Below the pieces are notes generated by a model. That model worked only from the letters and a program-made list of their open reading frames with translations, did no database searches and was not told the DNA's origin. A stretch of 64,000 nt of DNA, taken from the NCBI GenBank assembly GCA_964425755.1, contig CAYRNY010000001.1, positions 372,001 through 436,000 of the forward strand. Direction: 5' to 3'. Position numbers and translations under genes: made by a program. The DNA is from CAYRNY01 sp964425755 (GTDB lineage Bacteria > Chloroflexota > Anaerolineae > Aggregatilineales > Aggregatilineaceae). This document shows positions 8,609 to 16,664 of this stretch, one piece after another; the first letter of the stretch is position 1, and every line of letters starts with the position of its first letter.

Positions 8609-8989
8609 TCACGCGATCCGGCGCGGATCGTGCTCCAGCGTGCCGTCAAGCAGTTTCGCCAGCGCCTCGTCAAGCGTCTTCTCGCGCACCGTGTAGAGCA
8701 TGATCCCCTGCGAGGCGGCGTATTCCGCGCCGTGCGGGCCGATGCTGCGCGTGACCAAAACCTGGCAATCCGCGATCGCGGCGAACTTGTCCACCGGCGG
8801 GGTGTGCTCGTGGTCCTCGTCGTGGTTGTGGTGATGGTGCTCGACGTTGTACGCCTTGTCGCGCACCTCGCGTGCGATCGCTGCGCCGCCTTGCAGCGTC
8901 ACGACGACCACCTTCCGCGCCTGCCCAAACCGGTTGCTCAAAGTCTCACCGTCGTCACTGCCAAACGCGACCTTCAACGTTTCTGCCAT
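8609..8989 (-). CDS. NifX/NifB-type dinitrogenase iron-molybdenum cofactor-binding domain protein
   Basis: 126 residues. The start LKVAFGSDDGETLSNRFGQA and the end IGPHGAEYAASQGIMLY with EALAKLL match the small NifX/NifB superfamily that binds or shuttles Fe-S or Fe-Mo type clusters. A loop at residues 48-62 is unusually rich in His, Asp and Glu (EHHHHNHDEDHEH), a likely metal-binding insertion. No nif genes are seen nearby, so a nitrogenase role is not supported; many such orphans occur in non-fixing bacteria. The SDR gene follows on the same strand. Confidence 0.85.
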   Translation of the reverse strand: MAETLKVAFGSDDGETLSNRFGQARKVVVVTLQGGAAIAREVRDKAYNVEHHHHNHDEDHEHTPPVDKFAAIADCQVLVTRSIGPHGAEYAASQGIMLYTVREKTLDEALAKLLDGTLEHDPRRIA

Positions 8990-9139
8990 CCTGACTACTC
9001 CTGTATGCTACACTCCGGTTTTAGCGACATGTCCCGAATGGCTGCCACCTGACACCGCGCAGCGGCGACGAGAACAGCCCGGACATACACACGAATTCGG
9101 GAACATTCTTCTGGTTAGACGGCGCTTGACGCGGCACGG

Positions 9140-9170
9140 TTGCACGTTGGGCGCGTTAACAGAGTATAAT
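9140..9170 (+). promoter_or_regulatory. Candidate promoter for the di-haem cytochrome c gene
   Basis: TTGCAC (9140-9145), 19-bp spacer, perfect TATAAT (9165-9170), 38 bp before the ATG at 9208. A TTGACG at 9126 is too distant. Confidence 0.5.
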
Positions 9171-9207
9171 GGACGCTGAGCAGACTCCTAGTAGGAGGTG
9201 AAAACGG

Positions 9208-10047
9208 ATGAAGCGACTGGTTCCCCTGCTGGTGACAGCCGCCGCGATACTGCTGGTGGTGATGGTGGCTGCGCCGGCGGCAGTATTGGCCCAGGACGGG
9301 CACGGCGAGGACGACACGCCAGCCGGTGATGGCGGCACGCAGGAAGACGCGCTCGCGGCGCGGCGTGGCGCGGCAGTCTATGCGGAATTCTGCCAGGCCT
9401 GTCACGGGCCGCAGGGCGAGGCGATCGGGACCGGCCCGGCGTTCCCCGCGATCGCATTTGACGCCGCAACCACGCCCGACGTGATCGCCGGCGGCCTGGA
9501 CAGCGATCCCGACGACGGCGTCGCGATGCCAGGCTACGGCGCGGTCTTGAGCGACGCGCAACAGGCCGATCTGCTCGCCTATATGCAGACGTGGGAAGCG
9601 GGCGACACACCGCCGCTGCCCGAACCGAACGTCACGGTCGCGGTCGAAGCCATGCCCGATTACGCCGGGGACGCGCACGCGGGCGCAGTGGTCTACGCGA
9701 AATTCTGCGCGTCGTGTCACGGTCCGCGCGGCGAGGGGCGCGACGGCGTCGCCTTCCCCGCCCTTGCGTTTGACGCCGCCGGCACGCGCCGCGTCATGGC
9801 AGAGGGCGCGGCGAGCGACTTCATGCCCCCCTTCAGCGCAGAAGCCGGTGGGCCACTCACCGCGCAGCAGATCACCGACCTGGAGACTTATCTCGCCTCA
9901 TGGACGCTCGCCGCTGAGCCTGAAGACGCGACAGGTAACGACGGCGTTGCCGTGATGATCGTGCTCGCCGGGGTGCTGTCGATCCTGATCGTCGGCGCGG
10001 TGTATATGTCGCGCCCGCTGCCTGAGGAAGAAGCAGACGCGGCTTAA
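9208..10047 (+). CDS. Membrane-anchored di-haem cytochrome c
   Basis: 279 residues with a strong AGGAGG before the ATG. Signal peptide at residues 1-29, then two class-I cytochrome c domains: the first with CQACHG (about 65-69) and a distal Met in VAMPGYG, the second with CASCHG (about 169-173) and a distal Met in FMPPFS. Between and after them the typical YAEFCQ/YAKFCA lead-ins are shared, so the domains look like an internal duplication. Residues 248-268 form a C-terminal transmembrane helix, placing the haems outside the membrane. An electron carrier in a respiratory chain is likely; the partner oxidase is not in the window. A GNAT gene follows by 12 bp. Confidence 0.9.
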   Translation: MKRLVPLLVTAAAILLVVMVAAPAAVLAQDGHGEDDTPAGDGGTQEDALAARRGAAVYAEFCQACHGPQGEAIGTGPAFPAIAFDAATTPDVIAGGLDSDPDDGVAMPGYGAVLSDAQQADLLAYMQTWEAGDTPPLPEPNVTVAVEAMPDYAGDAHAGAVVYAKFCASCHGPRGEGRDGVAFPALAFDAAGTRRVMAEGAASDFMPPFSAEAGGPLTAQQITDLETYLASWTLAAEPEDATGNDGVAVMIVLAGVLSILIVGAVYMSRPLPEEEADAA

Positions 10048-10059
10048 AGGTATGCTCCA

Positions 10060-10554
10060 ATGACTTCGCTGAAGCCTGTCGTCACGATCAAACCGCTGCG
10101 CGATGCTGATCGCGCGTGGGCCAACGAACTCGCGGTGGAGTACTGGGGCAGCACGCTGGTCATCTCGCGCGGCAAGCGGCACGACATCAGCACGCAGCCC
10201 GGGTTTGTGGCGTGGCGCGGCACGCAGCGCGCGGGCCTGCTGACGTATCACATCGAGGGGCGCGACTGCGAAGTCACGGCGCTCGCCAGCGCGACCGAGA
10301 ACATCGGCGCGGGGTCGGCGCTGCTGGCCGCGGTCGAGGACGCGGCGCGCGCGGCAGGCTGTAGCCGCGTGTGGCTGATCACGACCAATGACAACCTGCA
10401 CGCGCTCGGCTTCTACCAGCGGCGCGGCTACCGGTTGGTGGCGGTCTACCCCGGCGCGCTGGACGAAACGCGCAAGATCAAGCCGCAGATTCCCCTCACC
10501 GGGCTGAATAACATCCCCTTGCGTGATGAGATCGAGCTGGAAAAGATGCTCTGA
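10060..10554 (+). CDS. GNAT-family N-acetyltransferase
   Basis: 164 residues. The acetyl-CoA fold is seen in the central strand (CEVTALAS), the helix with IGAGSALLAAVEDAAR in place of the usual Q/RxxGxG/A loop, and the C-terminal LITTNDNLHALGFYQRRGYRLV block. It begins 12 bp after the cytochrome gene and is followed at once by a terminator, so it is probably co-transcribed with that gene. Substrate unknown. Confidence 0.85.
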   Translation: MTSLKPVVTIKPLRDADRAWANELAVEYWGSTLVISRGKRHDISTQPGFVAWRGTQRAGLLTYHIEGRDCEVTALASATENIGAGSALLAAVEDAARAAGCSRVWLITTNDNLHALGFYQRRGYRLVAVYPGALDETRKIKPQIPLTGLNNIPLRDEIELEKML

Positions 10555-10582
10555 GGCACGCGCACACGGCACGGTAAATCTG

Positions 10583-10610
10583 GCGCTCCCGGCGGTTGGG
10601 GGCGCTTTTT
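10583..10610 (+). terminator. Rho-independent terminator
   Basis: Arms 10583-10590 and 10598-10605 (8 bp, one G-U pair), loop of 7, then TTTTT. It closes the cytochrome-GNAT unit. Confidence 0.85.
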
Positions 10611-10652
10611 GTTTGCCTTATGACGAGAATTAACTATCATGAACTAATACAG

Positions 10653-10671
10653 ATGACTGATCACCAGTCAT
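10653..10671. promoter_or_regulatory. Inverted repeat ahead of mscL
   Basis: ATGACTG and CAGTCAT separated by ATCAC, 22 bp before the mscL start. It could be an operator or a 5' leader hairpin next to the ribosome site. No consensus promoter is clear to me here. Confidence 0.35.
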
Positions 10672-10692
10672 GTTAGCTGAGAGGAACCCATC

Positions 10693-11163
10693 ATGCGTAA
10701 CTTACTGCAGGAATTCCGTGAATTCGCCTCGCGTGGCAGCGTGATCGATCTCGCCGTTGGTATCGTGATCGGTACCGCTTTCATCGGCATTGTCAACTCG
10801 TTGGTGAACGACATCATCATGCCCCCCATCGGCTTGCTGCTGAGCAACGTCGATTTCAGCAACCTGTTCATCAACCTCTCGGATGGCAGTTACGATACCC
10901 TTGCCGCCGCGCAGGAAGCCGGGGCCGCGACGATCAACTACGGCCTGTTCATCAACAGCGTGATCAATTTCCTGATCGTCGCGTTCGTGATCTTCATGCT
11001 CGTGCGGCAGATCAACCGCCTGCAGCGCGAGGCCGCAGAATCTGAAACCGCCGCCGCGCCGGAAACCAAAGAATGCCCGTACTGCCACACCACGATCCCG
11101 ATCAAGGCGTCGCGCTGCCCGAACTGCACATCCGAGCTCACCGGTGCACCCGCCGAAGCGTAA
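10693..11163 (+). CDS. mscL: Large-conductance mechanosensitive channel MscL with zinc-ribbon tail
   Basis: 156 residues; GAGAGGA precedes the ATG. The N-terminal helix (LLQEFREFASRGSVIDLAVG) and first transmembrane segment (VIGTAFIGIVNSLVNDIIMP) are diagnostic of MscL; the second transmembrane segment is about residues 88-109. The protein forms a homopentameric pore that releases solutes on hypo-osmotic shock. The C-terminus is extended past the usual end by a four-Cys module, CPYCHTTIPIKASRCPNC, which should bind zinc in the cytoplasm. Similar tails exist in MscL of other phyla, as I recall. Single gene with its own leader. Confidence 0.95.
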   Translation: MRNLLQEFREFASRGSVIDLAVGIVIGTAFIGIVNSLVNDIIMPPIGLLLSNVDFSNLFINLSDGSYDTLAAAQEAGAATINYGLFINSVINFLIVAFVIFMLVRQINRLQREAAESETAAAPETKECPYCHTTIPIKASRCPNCTSELTGAPAEA

Positions 11164-11194
11164 TCCGGCCCGGCCCGGACGTGCCGATCGGCAG

Positions 11195-11224
11195 TTGTAC
11201 ATTCCAACCCGCTATTGCTACAAT
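11195..11224 (+). promoter_or_regulatory. Candidate promoter for ccmE
   Basis: TTGTAC (11195-11200), 18-bp spacer, TACAAT (11219-11224), about 66 bp before the ATG at 11291. Confidence 0.5.
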
Positions 11225-11290
11225 ACCCTGTAACGTGGAATGGTGATCATGCACAACAGATAATCCGCGCTAGACCAGGGAAGATAACTT

Positions 11291-11839
11291 ATGGCCGAAC
11301 AACAATGGGAAAAGACGGACATCCTGCCGGCACAGCAGAAGGCCGTTAACCGTGCCGGGCGCTGGAAGTTTTTGGTGCTGGGCCTGGCAATGCTGGGCGC
11401 GATCGCGTACCTCATGTTCTCCGGGACGGGCATCGGGGCGCGCTACTACGTGACCATCGACGAACTGCTCAGCAATCCGGACATGCTCGACAAAAAGGTC
11501 CGTGTTTCCGGCGCGGTGGACGGCGAACCGTCCTTCTACCCGGAGACCAACGAACTGCATTTCGTCGTGGCGAACATTCCCAACAACAACGACGCGATCC
11601 GCGAACAGGGCGGGCTGGCGCTCGTGCTGCATAACGCGGTCAACGACCCTGATGCAACGCGGCTGAAGGTCGTGGCGCACGACAAGGAAATCCCCGACCT
11701 GCTGGAACACGAAGCGCAGGCGATCATGTCGGGCCGCCTGGTGATCGAAAACGGCGAGCCGGTCTTCTACGCTGACGAGATCACGCTCAAGTGCCCGACC
11801 AAGTACGAAGAAGACGTGCCGGAGCAGGTCGTCCAGTAA
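11291..11839 (+). CDS. ccmE: Cytochrome c maturation haem chaperone CcmE, Cys-type
   Basis: 182 residues. A cytoplasmic lead of about 30 residues precedes one transmembrane helix (about 31-50); the rest is the beta-barrel domain, with VTIDELLSN, KVRVSGAV and VVAHDKEIPDLL as family blocks. CcmE holds haem covalently and hands it to CcmF/H. The usual haem-binding His of the HxxxY motif is replaced by Cys: CPTKY with Cys168 and Tyr172. This is the CxxxY variant known from some anaerobes and archaea. Unlike most systems it has its own promoter and terminator, separated from ccmF by the P460 gene. Confidence 0.93.
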   Translation: MAEQQWEKTDILPAQQKAVNRAGRWKFLVLGLAMLGAIAYLMFSGTGIGARYYVTIDELLSNPDMLDKKVRVSGAVDGEPSFYPETNELHFVVANIPNNNDAIREQGGLALVLHNAVNDPDATRLKVVAHDKEIPDLLEHEAQAIMSGRLVIENGEPVFYADEITLKCPTKYEEDVPEQVVQ

Positions 11840-11875
11840 GCCGCGCGCCGCGCCATACACAATTATCGCTCAGGC

Positions 11876-11906
11876 AACGCCGGACGGTTTTCGCCCGGCG
11901 TTTTTT
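11876..11906 (+). terminator. Rho-independent terminator after ccmE
   Basis: 8-bp arms (11876-11883 and 11895-11902), loop of 11, then a run of T to 11906. Confidence 0.85.
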
Positions 11907-12012
11907 GTTCCCGGCACGACATCAACCCCCGCGTATCCTGTCGCCTCCGCAACACAGAGATTAATATCTGATGAGAATCCCGCCCCAAAGATACATCAAC
12001 GGACATTGTTAA

Positions 12013-12042
12013 TTGACGCTGCCTCAAAAGCCTCCCTATACT
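12013..12042 (+). promoter_or_regulatory. Strong candidate promoter for the P460/cytochrome gene
   Basis: TTGACG (12013-12018), 18-bp spacer, TATACT (12037-12042): one of the closest sigma-70 matches in the window. The rest of the 306-bp gap after ccmE holds only the ccmE terminator and a 5' leader of about 95 bases. Confidence 0.65.
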
Positions 12043-12145
12043 ATTCACACAGGTTCGCTAAACCAGTTCATACCAATTCACATACACCATCACTGGCAAG
12101 CATTGACTGCTATCGTTTACTCACAGCGTCACGAAGGAGAACATT

Positions 12146-13417
12146 ATGGCTCACAAAGCACCCGTTTACCTCGCTGTTTTGGTCGTGTTGGGCATGGCCT
12201 TGCTGACCGCCGGGATCGTGCTGGCGAACGACACGCCGCTGCCGGCGCAGACCGTCGCGCAAGATGGCCCCGCTGCAGACGGCCAGGCCCTGCTGACCTA
12301 TATCCTGGAAGAGAATCCTTACACCGAGTGGGGCACCTGGAACGCCGACCGCTGGAGCGACTTCGGCGGCCTGCTGGAGAGCAGCGAACCGCATGGCAAC
12401 ACGGTACGCATCTATGTGAACGAGGTGGCGCTGGAAGCCGCCGCTGCCGATGATTTCGACGGCACCCTGCCCTATGGCAGCATCATCGTCAAGGAAAACT
12501 GGACCGGCACCGTCGAGGAACCGGGCGACCTGGACGCGCTAACCGTAATGTACAAGGTCGAGGGCTTCAACCCCGACGCGGGCGACTGGTTCTGGCTCAA
12601 GAGCGCCGGTGACGGCAGCGCGATCGACGCTGAGGGCGCGGTCGAGGGCTGCATCAGCTGCCACGGCCAGGATGGCAACGCTGATTACCTGCTGCGTTAC
12701 GCCTTCGGTGAGGAACCGGCGACATATTACGGCGAGCCGCTGCCGGAAGCCACCGGCCAGGCCGTGCTCGATTACGTGCTGCAAACCAGCGACTACACGC
12801 AGTGGGAATCCTGGCCTGACACCGAAACCGATGACTTCCCCGGCCCGCTGCCCAGCGGCGAGCCGCACGGCCAGACGGTGCGCATCTTCGTGAACGACCG
12901 CGCATTGGACGCGCTGCACCGCGACAATTTCGACGGCACCCTGCCCTACGGCAGCATCGTCGTCAAGGAAAACTGGACCGGCACCGTCGAGGAACCGGGC
13001 GACCTGGACGCACTGACGATCATGTACAAGGTCGAGGGCTTCAACCCCGACGCGGGCGACTGGTTCTGGCTCAAGAGCGCCGGTGACGGCAGCGCGATCG
13101 ACGCTGAGGGCGCGGTCGAGGGCTGCATCAACTGCCACGGCCAGGATGCCGACTACCTGCTGCGCTTCGACCCGGCGGATCACGCCAAGACGGATGGCGC
13201 GATGATGGGCGAAGAAGGCGACGCGATGGAGTCCGGCATCGACGCGGACGCCGTGATCGACCGCGCCTGCACCGTGTGCCACACCCGCGACCGCATCGAC
13301 AACGCGAGCAAGGACGCGGCAGGCTGGGCGGCGACGATCGACCGCATGATCGGCAACGGCGCGCGGATCTCCGACGCCGAACGGCAGGCGTTGATCGACT
13401 ATCTCGCGAGCCGGTAA
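12146..13417 (+). CDS. Tandem cytochrome P460 domains fused to a C-terminal cytochrome c
   Basis: 423 residues with AAGGAG before the ATG. Signal peptide at residues 1-27. Two P460-type domains (about 45-195 and 200-345) each carry the LPYGSIxVKENW element, FNPDAGDWFWLKSAGDG and a CxxCH (CISCHG, CINCHG). A third haem site, CTVCH, sits in a C-terminal cytochrome c-like domain (about 360-423) ending in a Met-containing helix (RMIGNGARIS). P460 family proteins hold a c-type haem with an extra lysine crosslink and, in the studied members, act on hydroxylamine or on NO-related species; whether this copy does so is unknown. The gene lies between ccmE and ccmF, whose products would mature it. Confidence 0.85.
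   Translation: MAHKAPVYLAVLVVLGMALLTAGIVLANDTPLPAQTVAQDGPAADGQALLTYILEENPYTEWGTWNADRWSDFGGLLESSEPHGNTVRIYVNEVALEAAAADDFDGTLPYGSIIVKENWTGTVEEPGDLDALTVMYKVEGFNPDAGDWFWLKSAGDGSAIDAEGAVEGCISCHGQDGNADYLLRYAFGEEPATYYGEPLPEATGQAVLDYVLQTSDYTQWESWPDTETDDFPGPLPSGEPHGQTVRIFVNDRALDALHRDNFDGTLPYGSIVVKENWTGTVEEPGDLDALTIMYKVEGFNPDAGDWFWLKSAGDGSAIDAEGAVEGCINCHGQDADYLLRFDPADHAKTDGAMMGEEGDAMESGIDADAVIDRACTVCHTRDRIDNASKDAAGWAATIDRMIGNGARISDAERQALIDYLASR
12453..12673 (+). repeat. P460 internal repeat, copy 1
   Basis: 221-bp segment inside the P460 gene that recurs at 12927-13147 with 8 differences by my count (about 96 percent identical), while sequence on either side is much more diverged. Confidence 0.9.
12927..13147 (+). 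repeat. P460 internal repeat, copy 2
   Basis: Second copy, offset by exactly 474 bp (158 codons), in frame with copy 1. Of the differences from copy 1, four are silent third-position changes. Confidence 0.9.
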
Positions 13418-13520
13418 CCTCTTGCCCGGCGGCATTTCGAACCGCGCGGAGCGGGTGCCGGCCTTGCGATGACATCCGTTCCGGCGATTTCAGTGCCAAC
13501 GGGCGCAGAACGCGATCACC

Positions 13521-13555
13521 CCGGGGCCGTGCACGCTGCACGGTCCCGGATTTTT
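13521..13555 (+). terminator. Strong rho-independent terminator after the P460 gene
   Basis: 13-bp stem with one G-U pair (13521-13533 and 13537-13549), loop CGC, then ATTTTT. Confidence 0.9.
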
Positions 13556-13891
13556 CACCGCTACAACGGCTCACTTCAGCAGCAAGATAATTCAACAAGT
13601 ACTGATACATCACCAAGTTGTGCCGAAGATCGCCTTTTTTTCTGGAATTTGGTATGCTCGGTGCCCGGTGATTTTTGTAAAATCTACACACAATTATGAA
13701 TAGATCGACACCGGGCCGGGCGGGACGGTCTCACATCGCGTTGCCGCCGTCGCGCTATCGATCACCGGGCCGGGGCAAAACGAGCAGCGCGACCGGTCGG
13801 ACTAACCGGCGACGATTTCACGCCTTCGGAATGTCGCTAACGTAGTTGAAGGCGGATCGCTTAACGATAGAAGTTTTTGGGAGGACATGCC
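13556..13891. other. Intergenic region before the ccmF operon
   Basis: 336 bp without a convincing gene. It holds AT-rich stretches around 13635-13700 (including TTGTAA and TATGCT elements) that could house the operon promoter, and two copies of a GATC-ACCGGGCCGGG-like string near 13705-13720 and 13756-13776. No clear riboswitch or tRNA fold is seen. Confidence 0.4.
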
Positions 13892-16030
13892 TTGAACGCT
13901 AGCTTAATCGCTGAACTCGGCATCATAGCCACCGGACTAGCGTTTGTGGCGGCCATCTACGCATTGGGAGCCGCGCTCCTGGGCGCGCACACGCGCCGGG
14001 ATCGCCTGGTCGTCAGCGCGCGTAACGCCGCACTGCTGACGTTCCCACTGCTGACCGTCTCGAACCTGCTGTTGATGTACGCCATGCTGAACCACAAGTT
14101 CGCCATTTCGTATGTATGGGCGAACTCCAGCCTGGATACACCTGATTTCTACCTCGTCACCGGGCTGTGGGGCAGCCAGGCCGGGTCGCTGTTGTTCTGG
14201 TCCTGGCTGATGAGTGCGTTCACGTTCGCCGCGCTGCTGCTGAACTGGCGCTCCGAACGCCGCCTGATGCCCTACGTCATCGTGGTGACGATGGCGACGC
14301 TGGGATTCTTCCTGCTGCTGAACAACTTCATCGAAAACCCGTTCGCGCGCTACTGGGTGCATGACACCACCCAGCAGATCAAACCGGCGGTCTTCTCGCC
14401 CGGCGAGAACTGGCGCGTCTTCACCGAAATCCCTGACGGCGAGGGGTTGAACCCGCTGTTGCGGCACTTCGGGATGGTCTTCCACCCGCCGATGCTGTAT
14501 CTGGGATTCGTCGGGTTCACGATCCCGTTTGCGTTCGCGTTTGCGGCCCTGGCGACGGGACAGCTTGGCTCCGGCTGGCTGCGTGCGACGCGCGCCTGGG
14601 CGCTGGTCGCGTGGCTGTTCCTCGGCATCGGGCTGCTGCTGGGCGGGCGCTGGGCCTATGACGTGCTGGGTTGGGGCGGCTATTGGGGCTGGGACCCGGT
14701 GGAAAACGCGGCGCTGCTGCCCTGGCTGACCGGCACGGCGTTTCTACACAGCGCGGTCGTGCAGGAAAAACGCGGCATGCTCAAGTTCTGGAACATGCTG
14801 CTGATCATCGTGACGTTCCTGCTGGTGATCCTGGGCACGTTCGCGACGCGGTCCGGCGTGGTCAGCAGCGTTCACTCGTTCGCGCAGTCCTCAATCGGCA
14901 GGCCGATGTTCGCGTTCCTGGGCCTGTCGCTGGTCGCCAGCTTCATGCTGCTGATGTGGCGGCAGGAGCGCGGCGACCTGCGCGGGGCGGATGACCTGGA
15001 TTCGCTCTTCAGCCGCGAGGCGCTGTTCCTGCTGAACAACTGGCTGTTCCTGGGCCTGACGATCGTCGTGCTGTGGGGCACCTGGGCCGAAGCGATCACC
15101 ACGATCATGGTCGACCTGGGCCTGCGCGACACGATCATCAACCTGGGGCCGGACTATTACGAGAATCCGCTGGGCGTGCCGCTGCTGCTGGTCGGGATTT
15201 ACATCCTGATGGGCGTCGCGCCGCTGGCCGCGTGGCGACGCACCACCGCGCAGCGATTGGGCCGCGCGATGCTGGTCCCGGTGCTGCTGGCGCTCGGCGT
15301 GATCGCGGTGTTCGCCGCGCTGGGCCTGCTGCCCGCCGATCATCTCGCCGCAGGGTTCGGGTACTGGCTGATGTTCTTCGTGCTGTTTGCCACGCTGGCC
15401 GAGATCTGGAAAGGCGTCGCGGCGCGGCACCGGCGCGGTGAGGGCTACTGGCACGCCTTCAACCGCCTGGTCGCGCGCGACCGCCACCGCTACGGCGGCT
15501 ATTTCATCCACCTGGGCATGGTCGTGATGGGCATCGGCGTGATCGGGTCCACGCTGTTCCAGTCCCAGACGATGCAAACGCTCAACGTTGGCGAGCGCCT
15601 GCAACTGGGCGACTTCACGTTGCAGCATAACGGGCTGTACGAAGCCGAAGCGGACGACGGGCGCACGATGATCATCGCCCGCGCGACCGTGTATAAGGAC
15701 GGTGAGATCGTGGACCACATCCGGCCCCGGCGCGATATCTTCATGCGCCTGGACCGCGCCACCGGCCAGATGGCCCCGGCGGAGAACATGAGCATCCCGG
15801 GCACCTATGCATCGCTGGAAGGCGACTTCTACGCGATCATCGTCGACTGGTCGGGCAACCGGGTCACGTTCCGCGCCTACTGGAACCCGCTGATCAGCTT
15901 CGTGTGGATCGGCGGCGTGATGCTGGTGCTCGGCACGCTGATCGCGCTCTGGCCGTCACGCCAGCCGGACCATGCCGCGCGCCGCGTGAGCGTGCCGGAA
16001 GGCGCGACGGGTGTCGGCGCCGGTGATTGA
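13892..16030 (+). CDS. ccmF: Cytochrome c haem lyase subunit CcmF
   Basis: 712 residues from a TTG at 13892; GGGAGG sits 6-7 bases upstream, which rules out the earlier in-frame TTG at 13877 because it overlaps that site. About 14-15 transmembrane helices. The haem-handling WWD-type signature is present as GWGGYWGWDPVENAALLPWL (about residues 263-282), and flanking conserved His residues (HPPMLY, HSAVVQ, HSFAQS) fit the family. The periplasmic C-terminal domain (about 550-660) precedes the last helix. CcmF takes haem from CcmE and, with CcmH, attaches it to CxxCH sites. The ccmH frame starts within or just after its end. Confidence 0.96.
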   Translation: MNASLIAELGIIATGLAFVAAIYALGAALLGAHTRRDRLVVSARNAALLTFPLLTVSNLLLMYAMLNHKFAISYVWANSSLDTPDFYLVTGLWGSQAGSLLFWSWLMSAFTFAALLLNWRSERRLMPYVIVVTMATLGFFLLLNNFIENPFARYWVHDTTQQIKPAVFSPGENWRVFTEIPDGEGLNPLLRHFGMVFHPPMLYLGFVGFTIPFAFAFAALATGQLGSGWLRATRAWALVAWLFLGIGLLLGGRWAYDVLGWGGYWGWDPVENAALLPWLTGTAFLHSAVVQEKRGMLKFWNMLLIIVTFLLVILGTFATRSGVVSSVHSFAQSSIGRPMFAFLGLSLVASFMLLMWRQERGDLRGADDLDSLFSREALFLLNNWLFLGLTIVVLWGTWAEAITTIMVDLGLRDTIINLGPDYYENPLGVPLLLVGIYILMGVAPLAAWRRTTAQRLGRAMLVPVLLALGVIAVFAALGLLPADHLAAGFGYWLMFFVLFATLAEIWKGVAARHRRGEGYWHAFNRLVARDRHRYGGYFIHLGMVVMGIGVIGSTLFQSQTMQTLNVGERLQLGDFTLQHNGLYEAEADDGRTMIIARATVYKDGEIVDHIRPRRDIFMRLDRATGQMAPAENMSIPGTYASLEGDFYAIIVDWSGNRVTFRAYWNPLISFVWIGGVMLVLGTLIALWPSRQPDHAARRVSVPEGATGVGAGD

Positions 16031-16061
16031 TTCTGTACTGGTAACCGTTTTTGAGAGTGTG

Positions 16062-16664
16062 ATGGTAGACAACCTGATGAAGCGACAACCATACCTGCAA
16101 CACCAAACAACGCGCGCCCGGGGCACGCTGTTCAGCCTGTCCCTGATCGCCGGGCTGGTCCTGCTGGCGCTGATCGTTCCCGCCGGGACCGCAGCGGCGC
16201 AGGGCGGCGAGCGGTTCGAACTGCCGCCGGGCGTGACCTGGGACCAGGTCAACGACATCTCCAGCAAGATGTACTGCGACGTGTGCGAGGGCGTCCCGCT
16301 GGACGAGTGCGAGAGCATCGCCTGCCGCCAGTGGCGCGAGGAGATCGCGCGGCAATTAGGCCAGGGACGCACCGAGGACGAGATCTTCGACTATTTCGTC
16401 GAGCGCTACGGCGCAGATGTCGCGGCGATGCCGCGCGATAGAAACGACCGCCTGCTGGTGATCGCCGTGCCGCTGGTGCTGCTGCTGCTCGTGGGCGCGG
16501 TCGGTGCGCGGCAGATCTGGCAATTTCGACAGCGCGGCCAGCGCAGCGGCGATCCCGTGCGGCGCACCCGCGACGGGCACCTGCGCGAGCGCCCCGTACC
16601 GGACGACATCGATCCCCAGCTTCTCGACCGGCTGACACGTGATTTAGCGGAGCTTGAGTCATGA
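16062..16664 (+). CDS. ccmH: Cytochrome c maturation thiol-disulfide subunit CcmH
   Basis: 200 residues from the ATG at 16062 (a later ATG at 16077 and an upstream GTG at 16011 are alternatives; GAGAG precedes 16062). A signal or anchor helix occupies about residues 22-42. The redox motif is CDVC (in MYCDVCEG), followed by ECESIACRQWREEIARQL and GRTEDEIFDYFVERYGADV, the classic CcmH/CycL/NrfF block. A second transmembrane helix (about 128-146) leads to a cytoplasmic tail. It reduces the apocytochrome CxxCH thiols before haem attachment. It overlaps the ccmG start by 4 bp. Confidence 0.93.
   Translation: MVDNLMKRQPYLQHQTTRARGTLFSLSLIAGLVLLALIVPAGTAAAQGGERFELPPGVTWDQVNDISSKMYCDVCEGVPLDECESIACRQWREEIARQLGQGRTEDEIFDYFVERYGADVAAMPRDRNDRLLVIAVPLVLLLLVGAVGARQIWQFRQRGQRSGDPVRRTRDGHLRERPVPDDIDPQLLDRLTRDLAELES

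Noticed and set aside
8609..8989. Nitrogen fixation locus
   Set aside because: Only a solitary NifX/NifB-like domain protein is seen; no nifHDK, nifB radical-SAM or nifE/N genes are in the window.
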